Under the pieces are notes generated by a model. That model worked only from the letters and a program-made list of their open reading frames with translations, was not told the DNA's origin and did no database searches. A program made the translations under genes and the position numbers. DNA of 64,000 bases from Micrasema longulum (Eukaryota > Arthropoda > Insecta > Trichoptera > Brachycentridae), in the NCBI GenBank assembly GCA_022494885.1, contig JAGVSM010004972.1:124001-188000 (forward strand). The letters are read 5' to 3'. Below, in pieces: positions 44,185 through 55,405 of the stretch; position 1 is the stretch's first letter; each line of letters starts with the position of its first letter.

Positions 44185-45165
44185 AAATAATACTCCGATT
44201 CCTCAGTTTTTACTGCCGAGTGCATTGCACTAAAAGAGGCTTTAATGGAAGTTATACACCTTGAGATTCCCATGTCAATAATATTTACTGATTCCCTAAG
44301 TCTGATCGAAAAGTTGAAATCTGAAATTTATGGTAGTAATGATGGACTAATTTGTGAAATGAAATATCTTATATTTTTTGCGTTCGAGAGAAATTTCAAG
44401 GTGACCTTATGTTGGATTCCTTCGCATATCGGAATTTCTGGAAATGAAAGAGTTGATCACCTAGCGAAGGAAGCATCCCTCACTCCTTTAGTCGTCCTAC
44501 TGATGATTGTGTACCAACTATAATTAATAAAATCAGATCTGAGTGGACAATTTTCTGGCAGAATTCCTCGACTGGGTTGTTTTATAGGAGTATTCAATGC
44601 TCCATCCCCATTACACCATGGTTTGAAATCGAAAAGCAATCAAAATTGAACATCTCTTTAAAATCGAGAATGAGAATGGGACATTGTCTCGTTGCCTCGC
44701 ATTTATCGAGAATAGGCATCTTTACTTCGGTAATGTGTCTTTGTGAAAATGACGATGAGACATTAGATCATCTGTTTTTTTACTGTCCCCTCTACGAAAG
44801 AAGCGAATTCCTTCAAAATATTTGTGAATAATATAATACGTTCCCTCTTAACGTAAAATTTTTACTCGCCCAGAATGATTTGGATACTTATTTACTTCTG
44901 ACTAAATTCTTAAGGACAAATAATAAAAATATTTGAATTTGTTAAATATTATTTGCCAAATTTAAATAATAAATCTAATTGAATGTCCCTCTTTACTTTC
45001 GGCCCAAAATTTCATGTAATGTTTACGTTTAATTTAGACGGTAATAATATTTTATTGTCACATAACTCTTTCATACTGATTTTAACTACCTCACATTATA
45101 TTATATTTTTTCGTGGGTATGGGTTTTTTTTGTCAAAAAAAAAAAAAAAAAGTAATACGGTCCCT
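44185..45165 (+). pseudogene. I/R1-like LINE, RNase H domain and C-terminus
   Basis: Encodes YSDSSVFTAECIALKEAL, IPMSIIFTDSLSLIEKLK, KVTLCWIPSHIGISGNERVD and HLAKEAS. These hold the RNase H Glu (TAEC), the second Asp (FTDS) and the last Asp (GNERVD); the first Asp lies upstream and is missing. After a frameshift near 44,480 come INKIRSEWTIFWQ, RMRMGHCLVASHL and CLCENDDETLDHLFFYCPLY, the C-terminal Cys/His knuckle, then a stop (44,828) and PLNVKFLLAQNDLDTYLLL to a second stop near 44,935. A poly-A at about 45,136-45,152 ends the 3' UTR. Same domain set as at 59.5-60.3 kb. Confidence 0.85.
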
Positions 45166-45399
45166 AAAATCGATTAAAAAATTACTATTTAAAGATATTT
45201 TAGACATAATTATAACAATAAAAACGTGGGTATTCTGCGAAAAAGCACTAAGTCAAAATTTTGCTGTTTTGACTTAATGATGAGGTTATACTGTTAAAAA
45301 AAATACTCTACAATCTGCAAAAACGCACTAAGTCCTATCTACACAACAAGTCGAGATATTTTCTGTAATAAGTCAATATAACATAAATCCGTTCAGGGA

Positions 45400-45600
45400 A
45401 AAAGCACCAAGGGACAAGGTACGCCGTACTGGTGGGCCATCAATAACAATATTTCGGATGTATTCAGCGGAGCTTATGGAGCAGTACTGACTTGAGAAAA
45501 GGGGAGATTGTTGGTCGGCGACATGATATCTTGAAGACGTCTAGTAAGTGATGTCTACATGCTTCACTCAGGGGCAAACGTGGCAATTATTATTTTCTTT
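45400..45600 (+). pseudogene. RTE-like LINE tail inside the inverted-repeat element
   Basis: GAVLT-EKGRLLVGD then RRLVSDVYMLHSGAN corresponds to GAGLTWEKARVVAGNRVSWR at 10.7 kb with stops at two positions. It lies between the terminal repeats, so the element either captured a LINE piece or was hit by one. Confidence 0.5.
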
Positions 45601-45616
45601 CTTTTCTCTTTTTACT

Positions 45617-45673
45617 AATTAATTATCATTTTACCTAATGTAGTAGGTACTCTACATTAGATAAAATGATAAC
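45617..45673. repeat. Perfect-looking hairpin
   Basis: TTATCATTTTACCTAATGTAG and, after GTAGGTACT, CTACATTAGATAAAATGATAA pair along about 21 positions with one mismatch. It sits within the 45.2-46.0 kb element and could be the palindromic centre of an older inserted element. Confidence 0.7.
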
Positions 45674-46009
45674 ATAATTTTTTAATTAAAGAAAAAAACA
45701 TTTCTCACAAAGCGACTATAGTAGGTACAATGTTACTTTAATTAGAATTTATTACTGTGGTATAATAAAATACACTAAAGTCATGTCAATCCACAATTAT
45801 TTTTAAAAAAATGTTCTGAAAGTTCAGTTATTATTTATCAAACTATTGAATTAAATGTAGTGAAAAGATCAATTTACCATTTTTTCAAGTTGGCTTAGTA
45901 ATATTTATATCTATGAAAAAAAAAGTTATTTCGTTACAAACTTTGAACTTCAATTATCTCAGAAGTAGTAATTTTGACTTAGTGCTTTTTCGCAGAATAC
46001 CCACGAAAA

Positions 46010-47825
46010 ATTTCCATCAAGAAGTGGTTAATGGAGGTGGGTTGCGCACAGATTAAAGAGTAAATGTGAAACTCTTCCATTTGTTGAGTTAAAAACCCTC
46101 TTAAATATAATAATTAATAACAAAGGTGAAAAAAATAAAAACGTCATTAAATTTTGTCGAGGAAGGAAAACAAATATTAAAAATATTTGTTATTTTGATA
46201 GTTTAAATTTATACTTAATATCAAATAGACTGAATAGGTAAAAAGGACCTTGAGTAGATGAGAGCGGTCTAGAATTGGAGTCCTCAATTTCGCAGTTGTT
46301 TTTTTAACCTATTCATTTTGCCATAATGTCAAAACATACTGCGCAGTTTCAACAATACAAGAATAGGAGAACAAGCCCAGACTAGGTCACACGCACCATG
46401 TATTGCATAACTACTTGCACTTAGAGGCTTTTTGCTGAGTAATGACCTAAGCCAGGTGCCAATTCAATAAACAAGTTAAAAAAATAAATCAGGTCGACTT
46501 TTTATCGGGTCAAAAAAACAAGTCTGTTTGGTATTTTCTACAAAGGGTATTTTTAATACACATACTTATAATAATAATATTCTGCGTAGTGCTGCGTAAT
46601 ACTAAGCGTGTTATTTTATTAGATATATTATTTTTTTTACGGACATTGTCCATTTTTAATAGGGATAAATATTACAATATAAGAACAGTTAACGTCATTG
46701 AAAAATAAGAAAAGAAGCACTGAAAAACATAAAGGATATCAAGACAAGATCTGGACTGGACTGGTTATTAGTCATATCTGATGGAAAATTGTGCTTCAAA
46801 TCATTATTAAATTTGTTAATCTTGTGAAATAATATTATTTTCTTTTTTGTAACTTACAGTAAATAAACGATTATGTTTTTATATTTGTGTCCCGACTCCT
46901 TAAAAATAAATTCACATTGAATTCTAAAAATAATACTTATGCATTGTGAAATAAACTTTTGTTTGAAATATTTCTAATCTGTTTGTGAACTATGAAGCAG
47001 GGTGAGCTTTGGGCTATTATTTGACGTAAAATGTTTAAAAAAATGGGATCTCGTACTTAAGAACATCATAATGGTTTGTTGGTGGTAGTTTTTATATAAT
47101 AATGTCTCCGATACGGGACTGTTTGAAATTAGACACGGAGATTTACCCTCTAAGCAAAGCAGATTAAATTCCCACTAAAAGGTACCGAAAAGTACATAAC
47201 TTATTATGAATGGGGTTGAAAAAAGAATACCAAAAATAAGTCACCCTTGAGTAAATTTGAATTATCTATTATTTAGTTATTTGAAGTTCGGAATTTTTTA
47301 TAGTTAAATAAACCATGAAGATATTTTTTACAATAATTGAAAAAACACATCTTCGCGTCACATTGGAGAAAATGTATAAGGGACTATGGCCCATTTCATA
47401 ATTTTTTATTTATATTTTTTTCTGCACGATCGGAAAAACAGGTTCCCCTAAGTTCCAAATACAGAAGACACAAATTATCGTAAAAGTCCATACAACACGA
47501 TAAAATTACATAAGGTGGATTGATATTTAATGTATTATAATTATTTTACAAATATTTTTAATAATTCAAGGGCAGATAAACACCCTGAGCAGTACACAAC
47601 AAGGCCGACTAATTTCCACTCGATTTCCCCTTGCAAAACATTAACGGTTCGAAACGAAAATAAATGCACCCTTATTTGAGTTGTACAGATATGTAAGGCC
47701 TTCTAAAAAATTGCCCAGTGTGTAAACTGTTAACGATAGGTAATATAGGTATAACAAAAGCGTATTTGTCATTTTTAATAATATAATAAACCTATTTAAT
47801 AGTCAATAAAGATCTTAATTTGTTG
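46010..47825. other. AT-rich spacer
   Basis: No coding similarity, SINE head or inverted repeat recognised. Confidence 0.45.
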
Positions 47826-47830
47826 CTAAA

Positions 47831-48228
47831 GAGAGGAAAATATTGTTGACGAGGGGATATGGAAGTCTAGGCATTTAGGGCTTGTGATTCCTCATTAGCT
47901 GGTTCAAATGACAATTTTTACATACAATTATACAAAAACGTCTAAAATAAGTATAAAAATTTAAAATTCTTTTCAGGCGTTGCCTAGTAGGTGAAACGGT
48001 TCAGCCGGATGAATCTCGCCCACATGATAAAGGTTTCGGCTCTTTTACTTCACAAAAGTTAACACATGGAAGACTTAAGGATATGTGGATGTTTAAACAT
48101 GGGGAGAATCGTAAATGCTAGATAGTGTGTAAAGCGGCCACGTAAACCAGCCAATCATAGGTCATAAGCCCTGTTAATGCCTAGACTTCCATATTCTTAT
48201 CTTAAAAACGTTTTCCCTTTCGGTTAAA
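47831..48228. repeat. Foldback repeat, family F (copy 5)
   Basis: Left arm (47,833-47,945) runs GGGGATATGGAAGTCTAGGC, TTAGCTGGTTCAAATGACAA. Right arm (48,110-48,228) is its complement order: AACCAGCCAATCATAGGTCA, ATGCCTAGACTTCCATATTC. The centre carries AAGGTTTCGGCTCTTTTACT and TTCAGCCGGATGAATCTCGC, the inverted version of the tail of the 39.4 kb copy. Confidence 0.65.
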
Positions 48229-48248
48229 ACAAATTTAGATCTATATCT

Positions 48249-48652
48249 ATCGATGGCTCAGTTCCATAAAGGGATGCCTAAAAAAAAATGTTTTAAGTTA
48301 TACTATTTACCATATTTAAAAAAACATCCTTTTTCAATTCTACAAAAGTGTAACTCTTAAAAGTATTGATTTTCTCATAAAAGACAAATGTTTTCATATG
48401 GAAATAAATGAACATAACAATCTCTAAGCTCCATAACCGATTAAAATGTTGTGAAAATTTGTATAACACCTTTAATCGTAAACTAGTAACCATTGTGTGC
48501 ACATTTTACAAAAATATATTCATATATACTACACTTAAGGTGATGTATATATTTTTTTGTTACAAATAAATTTAGATCTGTCAAAACTTTGGTCAGCCAT
48601 TACTCAAAACAAGTAATTTCTAGTTATCTCTGTATGTAACTGAGCCATCGAT
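48249..48652. mobile_element. Inverted-repeat element (404 bp)
   Basis: ATCGATGGCTCAGTT (48,249-48,263) and AACTGAGCCATCGAT (48,638-48,652) are exact inverted copies, and CCATA/TGTAT just inside extends the match loosely. The interior is AT-rich and non-coding. No confident target duplication. Confidence 0.6.
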
Positions 48653-48654
48653 TT

Positions 48655-49380
48655 ACCTCTTTAGGGAGAAAATCCAGCCTGTCTACAAACATTTGAACAT
48701 ACTCACCACATTTTTAATAGTCAACAAACATTGTACAACGAAAACTGGTATTCATATTGCACATACGTATATTAACAATAACAATCAATAAATTAGTTTT
48801 TTACCTCCTTTCAAAATTTTCTACATCGTACTTCACAACATTTCGAATTTCCACAGCCAGCGTAATTGAAAAAAAAACTAATATTGGAACAATTTCAAAG
48901 TTGATTCCCCGTTCTACAAGAAGTGGATTTCCATTTTCAGCCGTCCTTTTTATGACTAATCAAAATATTTGAATAAATAAAATAATAAATCATAAATGGA
49001 AAAAAATAAATTATAACCCTTAAAGTTAACGGGGTGAGTCAAGACGAAAATAAACTACCCATTCAATAAGTTTCAATGGGTCGTAACTACAACATACACG
49101 ATTTATCTAAAATAAGTAAGTAGCCCAATTTCATGGATCGTATTTCTAAATAACGATATTGGAAAAAGGAAACGTGACGTTAATAAACGCCCGAGGGCTA
49201 ATATACTAAACTAGTACATACCATAAAATTTATTTCGCTGGTGATTTACTTTTTTGTATTACGGAGGGTTTTACTTTAAACTAAATAAGTACTTTTTACT
49301 CGGATATTTCTTTCTTACTGTATGTAAATGTTTATTTTAAATTTTTATTACAATTTGTATTAATTTATTTGTTTTATATA
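48655..49380. other. AT-rich spacer
   Basis: No recognised features. 49,290-49,390 is T-rich and may be untranslated LINE sequence. Confidence 0.4.
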
Positions 49381-49384
49381 TGTG

Positions 49385-49500
49385 TATTTTTTTTGTAAAA
49401 AGAATAACCCGCTAAGCCTCTATTTTGAGGCTTGTCAGCAGGTGGGATAGAGGGGATATGGAACGAGGTAATGAAAAATACACCACAACACCCAGCCTTC
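49385..49500 (-). mobile_element. SINE-B tail (truncated copy)
   Basis: AAGAATAACCCGCTAAGCCT, TTGAGGCTTGTCAGCAGGTG and TACACCACAACACCCAG match the 3' part of the copy 240 bases downstream. The head and the middle (CAATTGGTCTGGG side) are missing. Confidence 0.75.
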
Positions 49501-49626
49501 TAAACTTCCAGCCAACTAAAAAACAGACTGGTCAAACAAATTGGAAAAAAAAGTTTATACCAAGCTGTATTTTAAGTGGGCAAATCAAGCTTGTACATTA
49601 TTTACTTAATAACTAAAAAATACTGT

Positions 49627-49849
49627 TGTTTTTTTTTTAAAAAGGAATAACCTGCTAAGGCTCTATCTTGAGGCTTGTCAGCAGGTAGGATAGAGAGGGT
49701 ATAGAAAGAGGTAATGAAAAATATACCACAACACCCAGACCAATTGAGAAAAAAATATTTCTCGGATTTTTTTCTTGCAACTGGGGGGAATCGAACCCGC
49801 GACGCCAGTTTCACAGATAGCCGTCTAACCAACTGCGCCACGGCGCCTG
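49627..49849 (-). mobile_element. SINE-B, full-length copy
   Basis: Minus strand: GGCGCCGTGGCGCAGTTGGT, GGGTTCGATTCCCCCCAGTT (B box), GCAAGAAAAAAATCC, CTCAATTGGTCTGGGTGTTG, TATTTTTCATTACCTC, CTGACAAGCCTCAAGATAGA, then an A-run. Two copies of the tail lie side by side here (see 49,385). This is the best-preserved member of the family in the window. Confidence 0.85.
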
Positions 49850-49854
49850 CCTTA

Positions 49855-50435
49855 CTTAACTTGCTATCTTATTTTAGTTTTATGTACATATTATAAGTTG
49901 TTCCAATATTATTATTATTATTACCATACCTTTATGTAAATATTATTCTGTCCCCGGGAGTACAAAAAAATTGTATAATTAAATAAAAAAATATGTAAAA
50001 AAAATAATTGTGTCTATAGCAAATAAGTGTGTTATCAAAATAAACCTACCCGCCAGTAATGGATTATGGGCAGCATTTTACATAGAAAAACCGTTTCAAG
50101 CTGTCGGCAACTCGATAAACTTGAACGACTTCAGAATACATGCTTAAGCCTGTAGTCGGGTAAAACGCACGCAAAATGAGAAAATCATACGATTTTGTCA
50201 TTTCAAAACGAATGTTTTTTTTAATCGCTCAATAATAATTTAAAAAAAACATAAATGAGGTAAAAACAATAATTTGCAAAGGTATTTCTGTTGAAAAATA
50301 TGCTCAAAAGTTTTATGTAACTAAAATATAATTACTTTTAGACCGGCAGATTACGCCGTTTCAAATTTAAACTAAACTTAGGTATCTAAGCCATAAGCAG
50401 TAACTTTCAACACTGGACACTAGCCGATTTTGTTT
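49855..50435. other. Unannotated spacer
   Basis: AT-rich. No element end or coding similarity recognised. Confidence 0.4.
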
Positions 50436-50439
50436 AAAA

Positions 50440-50905
50440 TTAATAATGCCAAAAACAGTCACTGCAAACGCCACATGTCCTATGTGATACATATTTCAAC
50501 GGTATCCTATCAAAAAAAAAATACTCAGTCGGAAATAATGTTCGAAATTCTAGTTTCCAAATGGAGAATCTATAAATGATATTTGTAATCTGCAAGCTTG
50601 TTTTAGTATTAAAAAAGTTTACTTGGGTTAAAGATGTAAAATAAAGTGTTCTTTTTTGTATGGAGAAATAAGCTGAGGTAATCGAATAGTTTCAACGTTT
50701 TATGAAAACGGGCTGTGCGCACTCACTTTATATATATTTTTTTGTAGGAAGATATAAACACTGATGGTGTTGTATAATAAATAGCAATTATTTTATTTCT
50801 TTTCGCAAAAACATATTTGCTATAAAACTATATTATTGAAAGTCAAATATAATGGTAAGCTGTACATTACCGCTTATTTTGATGATTCGTCCGAGTAGGC
50901 ATCTT
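50440..50905 (+). mobile_element. Relative of the 26.6 kb hAT-type element
   Basis: Matches 26,990-27,400 in order: AATAATGTTCGAAATTCTAG, TTTGTAATCTGCAAGCTTG, GGAGAAATAAGCTGAGGTAA, AAATATAATGGTAAGCTGTA and CCGCTTATTTTGATGATTCG. The right end GATTCGTCCGAG is diverged from GGTTCGCCCCTG, and the left CAGTGGCG end was not found. A 5'-truncated or old copy. Confidence 0.65.
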
Positions 50906-51189
50906 TAAGAATGGGAAATTTTATTGTTGACAACATTTTTTTTTGACATTGTATTTTAAGTTGAAAATGTAGTAAATAATAAATAAATTAGTAAAATAAA
51001 AATAAGAATTTTGATTTCTTCTTAAATTCAAATAAAGAAATTTCTATCTATTTTAACTTTGTGAACCATAACAGAAAATCTATAACGATGATTACATGGT
51101 TTAATACAAATGAAGAATTTCAGTGGTTTTTTTTCCCACTTAGACTGTATTCTTTATCCGCCCGGACACATAATACTAACATAACACGG

Positions 51190-51605
51190 GCATTATAATT
51201 AGTAATGCGGAAGTTTAGGGGTTTTTTAGTATTTTTTTATTTGTTAACAGACTATCAAACTAAGCCAAATAAAAAATAAAAATTACGCATCGTATTATCA
51301 GCGCTATAATTGTTTGAAATTTTGTGATTTTGAAATTATTCTGCGTGCGATGTTACAAGTTCTTCTTGGTGAACTTTGCTGATTGGTAAATTAGCTGCCC
51401 GTTAACGGGAAATCTATCACAACATTATCATTGGTTGTTTCACGAGAACTCGTGACATCATTTAAAGTAGTTCATTATTATTAGGACCATTTAAAATAAA
51501 TAAATAATACATTTTCGAGAAGCATCGCCGTACAATTAAATAAAGCTCTAATTTCTACCGCGTGATTTTATATTTAATTTTCCGTAGAACTGAACTTCCT
51601 AATTA
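51190..51605 (+). mobile_element. Relative of the 42.6 kb inverted-repeat element
   Basis: CAGACTATCAAACTAAGCCA, CGATGTTACAAGTTCTTCTT, GAACTTTGCTGATTGG, GGGAAATCTATCACAACATT and CCGTAGAACTGAACTTCC each have counterparts at 42,760-43,180 in the same order. Terminal repeats were not recognised here. Confidence 0.6.
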
Positions 51606-52169
51606 TAATTCACTCAAGATTCGATTCTACCCAATTGTAAGGGTGATTGGCGGGACATAAATTAGATTCAAATTCGTTTTTTGCATTTTACGATTCATCG
51701 GAGACAAATGATTTACATCTTGCCTGTTTTGCATTTAAATGGGACCCCATGTGGCTTGAGGGATGCTATCATTATCTTATAAATAGGTTCTTTTTTACCT
51801 TGTGAAGCAGGGTAAGCACCAACTGACGTCACCGCAGTAATTTAATTTCGGATTAAACTGGTTGAAGACTTACCTGAAAAAAAAAGAAAAAGTTTGTCAA
51901 TTAATTTAGATACACAAATATTTACCTGAAATTATATAAAAGTTGAAGACAACATTTATAATTTATAATAATATTGGTTTTAATGCCGGCAAATTTCTGA
52001 TAAAAAAAGTAAAATTTTGTTCAAAACATACTGGAAAAATTTACAACCAAAATATTCTTCCTTAAAAGGGACAAAAAACATAATTCCATAAACAAGGGTT
52101 TGGAGTAAATTTAACTAAATAGTATACAAATGCAAATAAAATTTTTCTTTAAAACTTATTAGTTTCAAT

Positions 52170-52245
52170 CAAGAAACAATATTTTGAGTTTGTCCATATT
52201 TTTGTAGACAAGAACTAGATTCATCCCCCGGGGATAAAAATTTTT
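52170..52245 (+). repeat. Family F flank fragment
   Basis: ATTTTGAGTTTGTCCATATT, TTGTAGACAAGAACTAGATT and CATCCCCCGGGGATAA match the flank at 345-405 and 24,100-24,160. The foldback arms themselves are missing. Confidence 0.55.
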
Positions 52246-52378
52246 ACTCTGTAAATAAAGAAGTTTGACAGATTAAAAAAAAAAAATTAATAATATCGAA
52301 AACATTTTTCACTTTGTGATAGGCATAACATTCTGCATAATTTGTTTTTAAATTTGTATAAACCGCTTTAATTAATAG

Positions 52379-52553
52379 TGAAAAAAATAAGTATTTGCGT
52401 TTTTATGATTTCCCAAATAGATATATCAACTTTGGGGTCATCGTCGTAAATAGCCGTGTTCGAAAATGGAAAACAAGTTGTGGTAAAGCGGGATTCGAAC
52501 TTAGAACCACCCGATTCGGAGTCCCCGACACTTTCTACTGGACCACAACCCGT
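52379..52553 (-). mobile_element. SINE-A, diverged copy
   Basis: Minus strand GGGTTGTGGTCCAGTAGAAA, GGTTCTAAGTTCGAATCCCG, CTTTACCACAACTTG and ATAAAAACGCAAATACTT keep the SINE-A order. B box TTCGAATCC is intact. Confidence 0.75.
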
Positions 52554-52769
52554 GTCTTAAAAATTATAAACGATTTTTTATGAGGAATACATAGAAATAT
52601 TATGAATTTAAACACAAAACAACATGTTTCAAAGAAGAACACATAAAAACTGAATACATAATTTAAAACAATATGCACAATAGTTATGGTGGGAAATAAC
52701 TTTATGTTGAATTTGGTTAAAACATTCTTAAGATATCAAAGTGTTTCAAACTGCACATTAGCTCAAAGT

Positions 52770-53075
52770 TTTAGGTCTTTCGTTTTTTTGAATATATTGT
52801 ATACAATTATTGTTTTGCCCTTGTTTGTCTTTGCTAAATAGTTTTATGTTCTTTTTGTTCAATTTCTTGCATTTATGTTTCTTCATGTAACTGTTGTAAT
52901 TGCCTTAGGCCGTATATATAATAAATAAGTAGTACGAAAATAATGCACATAGTTGCTTAAACTTTTCAAGTGTGCGTACATCGGTAAATTGTTATGGTAT
53001 CCCTTTAATATATTCTAGTGGTAAAGATGCTTGTCCAAGGAGTACTGAGTTCGATTCCCGTTAATACATGTGTAC
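52770..53075 (+). mobile_element. LINE tail followed by a tRNA-like fragment
   Basis: TGTAATTGCCTTAGGCCGTATATATAATAAATAAGT (52,895-52,930) has the hairpin-plus-TAAA tail layout of LINE ends (GCCTTAGGC). At 53,010-53,075, TCTAGTGGTAAAGATGCTTG and CTGAGTTCGATTCCCGTTAA form a tRNA-like A/B-box pair without closing acceptor ends. Confidence 0.5.
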
Positions 53076-53163
53076 ATATTTAGAAAAAAAAAACTCTAAT
53101 GTGTTTTTAAACTACGCCTAGTTGTTCTGTGTGTAGAGAAGTAGTATCTTACATGGTCAAGTT

Positions 53164-53376
53164 GTGGAGGACATTGGTAAAATTAACCGAAGTAGGACTC
53201 AAAATGCCGAACACTCTTCTAGTGGAACGGATGGCCTGTCGATGACTGTCAACAGTTCATGTCTTGTATCTGATGAAAACAAAGCAAAAGCTACAAAGTT
53301 GTTACGATCAGCAATCAGCACGATCGTGTCCGCTGATCAATTGAGTCTTTATTTGCCGAGAAGAGGATGTATATGA
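53164..53376 (+). pseudogene. Unidentified coding repeat, copy 2
   Basis: Encodes EDIGKINRSRTQNAEHSSSG then TDGLSMTVNSSCLVSDE, NKAKATKLLRSAISTIVSAD and QLSLYLPRRG, stopping shortly afterwards. Codon use is less AT-skewed than the flanks. Together with 41.8 kb it defines a coding repeat of about 65 residues with a Ser-rich linker. I cannot name the protein; a retroelement gag/ORF1-type protein is a guess. Following bases (ACCGGAAACGGAGCGGTCGT) are GC-richer and may belong to it in another frame. Confidence 0.45.
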
Positions 53377-53379
53377 ACC

Positions 53380-55400
53380 GGAAACGGAGCGGTCGTGATT
53401 AGAAACCGGATGCGGAGAGTGCTGAGATCGGAAAAATGCAAGAGCAATTAAACTATACACAGCGGTGAGATTGCCAGTGAACTATTGGCATGCGATACCG
53501 GCTTGCGAAAAGTAACCACTGTTATATTTAATCGGCATTAACATTGTGGAATAACATGATTTAATTAACTAAATAAAAAACTTTGTCATGAGATCACATG
53601 AATATTTTTTTTGCACTACTATACAGTATCGGAAAGCACAGATTTTTTAATCTACAGGTGTAGTTATAAACGAAAGAGAAATATACAGAAATAAAAAAAT
53701 TTAGGTACTAACAGCGGTGGGAGGTGTTTAGTATATAACAGCATTTATCGATATTATTCCTGGCCGATTACCTTTCTTTATCCTTCCCTTGACACATCCT
53801 TATGGTTTACATCAAGATAGAAACACAAAAAAATTACATTTGGATTCGGAACAAAGCAAACAACATTTTTGACCATATACAAAACCATTGCATAAAAATT
53901 CTTGGATTCGTCGCGCGTCGTTGTAAAAGTTATCATAAATAGTCACATAATTCATAGTGAATTTCATCGTCCCGAGCCCAAAATTGAAGGACATGCACAT
54001 CGTATCAAAGGTAGGTCCATTTCCGTGTTCCTTTCCTTTCTTTAAATATTTCCAACCTTTTACAAAACTAAATGAAATTCGTTTTCTTTCTACAGTCCGC
54101 TTTTCGTTAACAGGAGTTAATTAAGGAGAGAGGTTTATTTAACGGGAATATTGCGAATGGATTATTAAAAATAATTTTATTAATCCCACCCTGCTAATAA
54201 TTAGTAGATATAATTTTTATTTCTGTGTGTTTATGATTAGTTTGGATGGAAAGCGTTTTGAGTGAAAAAAATCAAGTAACCGCTGATATGCGAGAGTAAG
54301 GAAGTTTGGTGGTTTTTCATTATATTTTATTTGTCAATATTTTTTTTTGTCCTTAAAATGGTAGCAACGAAGATGATTATGTTATTACATGTATATAAGT
54401 TTGAAATATTTATCACGGTTGAAGAAGCCGCTTAAATACTCATTATTTATCAAAATATAATTTTCTTGGTAATAATTTCAATCATATTATGCTTATGTAA
54501 ACAGGTATATTAAAGGTATCATTCAAATTTGATCAAATCTAAAAGCCTTTTTATGTATTTTTAATGGAATGCTGAATATTAATCTCAACTGTGTTATCAT
54601 TTAAAGTGTATTTATTTAAATGTATATTGTGTATATAAAATAATACAAATGCTGATGAAATATGCATAAGTATGAGTAGAAAAAAAAATTTATTTCATTT
54701 CGAATTTTAGCTTCGGGAAGCCGACGGAAATAAATAATAAAGAAAAAAGTTGCACTCCAAGAGAATTATACTTTTTCAGGAATCTTCCTGTTGTCGGATT
54801 AGCGAAAAGTACGTTCGATAGTATTTAAGTATTATAGTATTTATTTAAACAATCTTATAAATCAAAATTGAGTTTTTTTGTTTATTGTAAGGGATACAAA
54901 AGCATTATTAAAATGAAAAAAATGTTTCTGAAGTCGACACACAAAATTTTTAACCAGAATGTGAATGACACAACATATTAACCTACCTATCACATAAATA
55001 GGAAGAATGAGTTTCCTTTAAAATGTTTGGCAAGTAACAATGAAGTTCAGTGCCAACGAAAATATAGCTCTTATTTTTTTTAAATGATGAACTCGTATTT
55101 TTTGTAATCTTAAAATGGACATTTTTACACCGGATTTGGAAAGTAAAATTTGTATGACTATGCTGGATGTTAATAAAAAAATATTTATCCTTGCTACGCG
55201 AAGAATGAATGTCCGCTTATTCAGCAACACATTTGTATAAGAGAGAGCATGAAGATAGAACTCATAACAAGGAAGATAAAGATCCTGTACTGTGGCGGGT
55301 GTTGTGTAAAACAGATTTAGTCTTCAGTTGGTTGAAGACAGCGATGGGGGACCCACGCGCGTAATATGAGCGGCGGATTTATGATTTTTATAGTATAACA
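53380..55400. other. AT-rich spacer
   Basis: No coding similarity or repeat partner was recognised in about 2 kb. 54,700-54,790 has a short GC-richer patch. Confidence 0.45.
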
Positions 55401-55405
55401 GGGCT

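Larger units (their letters stand above)
45225..46005. mobile_element. Inverted-repeat DNA element (781 bp) with 36-bp perfect ends
   Basis: CGTGGGTATTCTGCGAAAAA and the next 16 bases (45,225-45,260) are repeated exactly inverted at 45,970-46,005. AAAA abuts both sides, possibly a 4-bp duplication but also possibly chance in this AT-rich DNA. Subterminal words such as GCAAAAACGCACTAAGTC (45,317) and GGGAAAAAGCACCAAG repeat the end sequence. No transposase is encoded. The perfect ends suggest relatively recent activity. Superfamily not determined. Confidence 0.8.
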
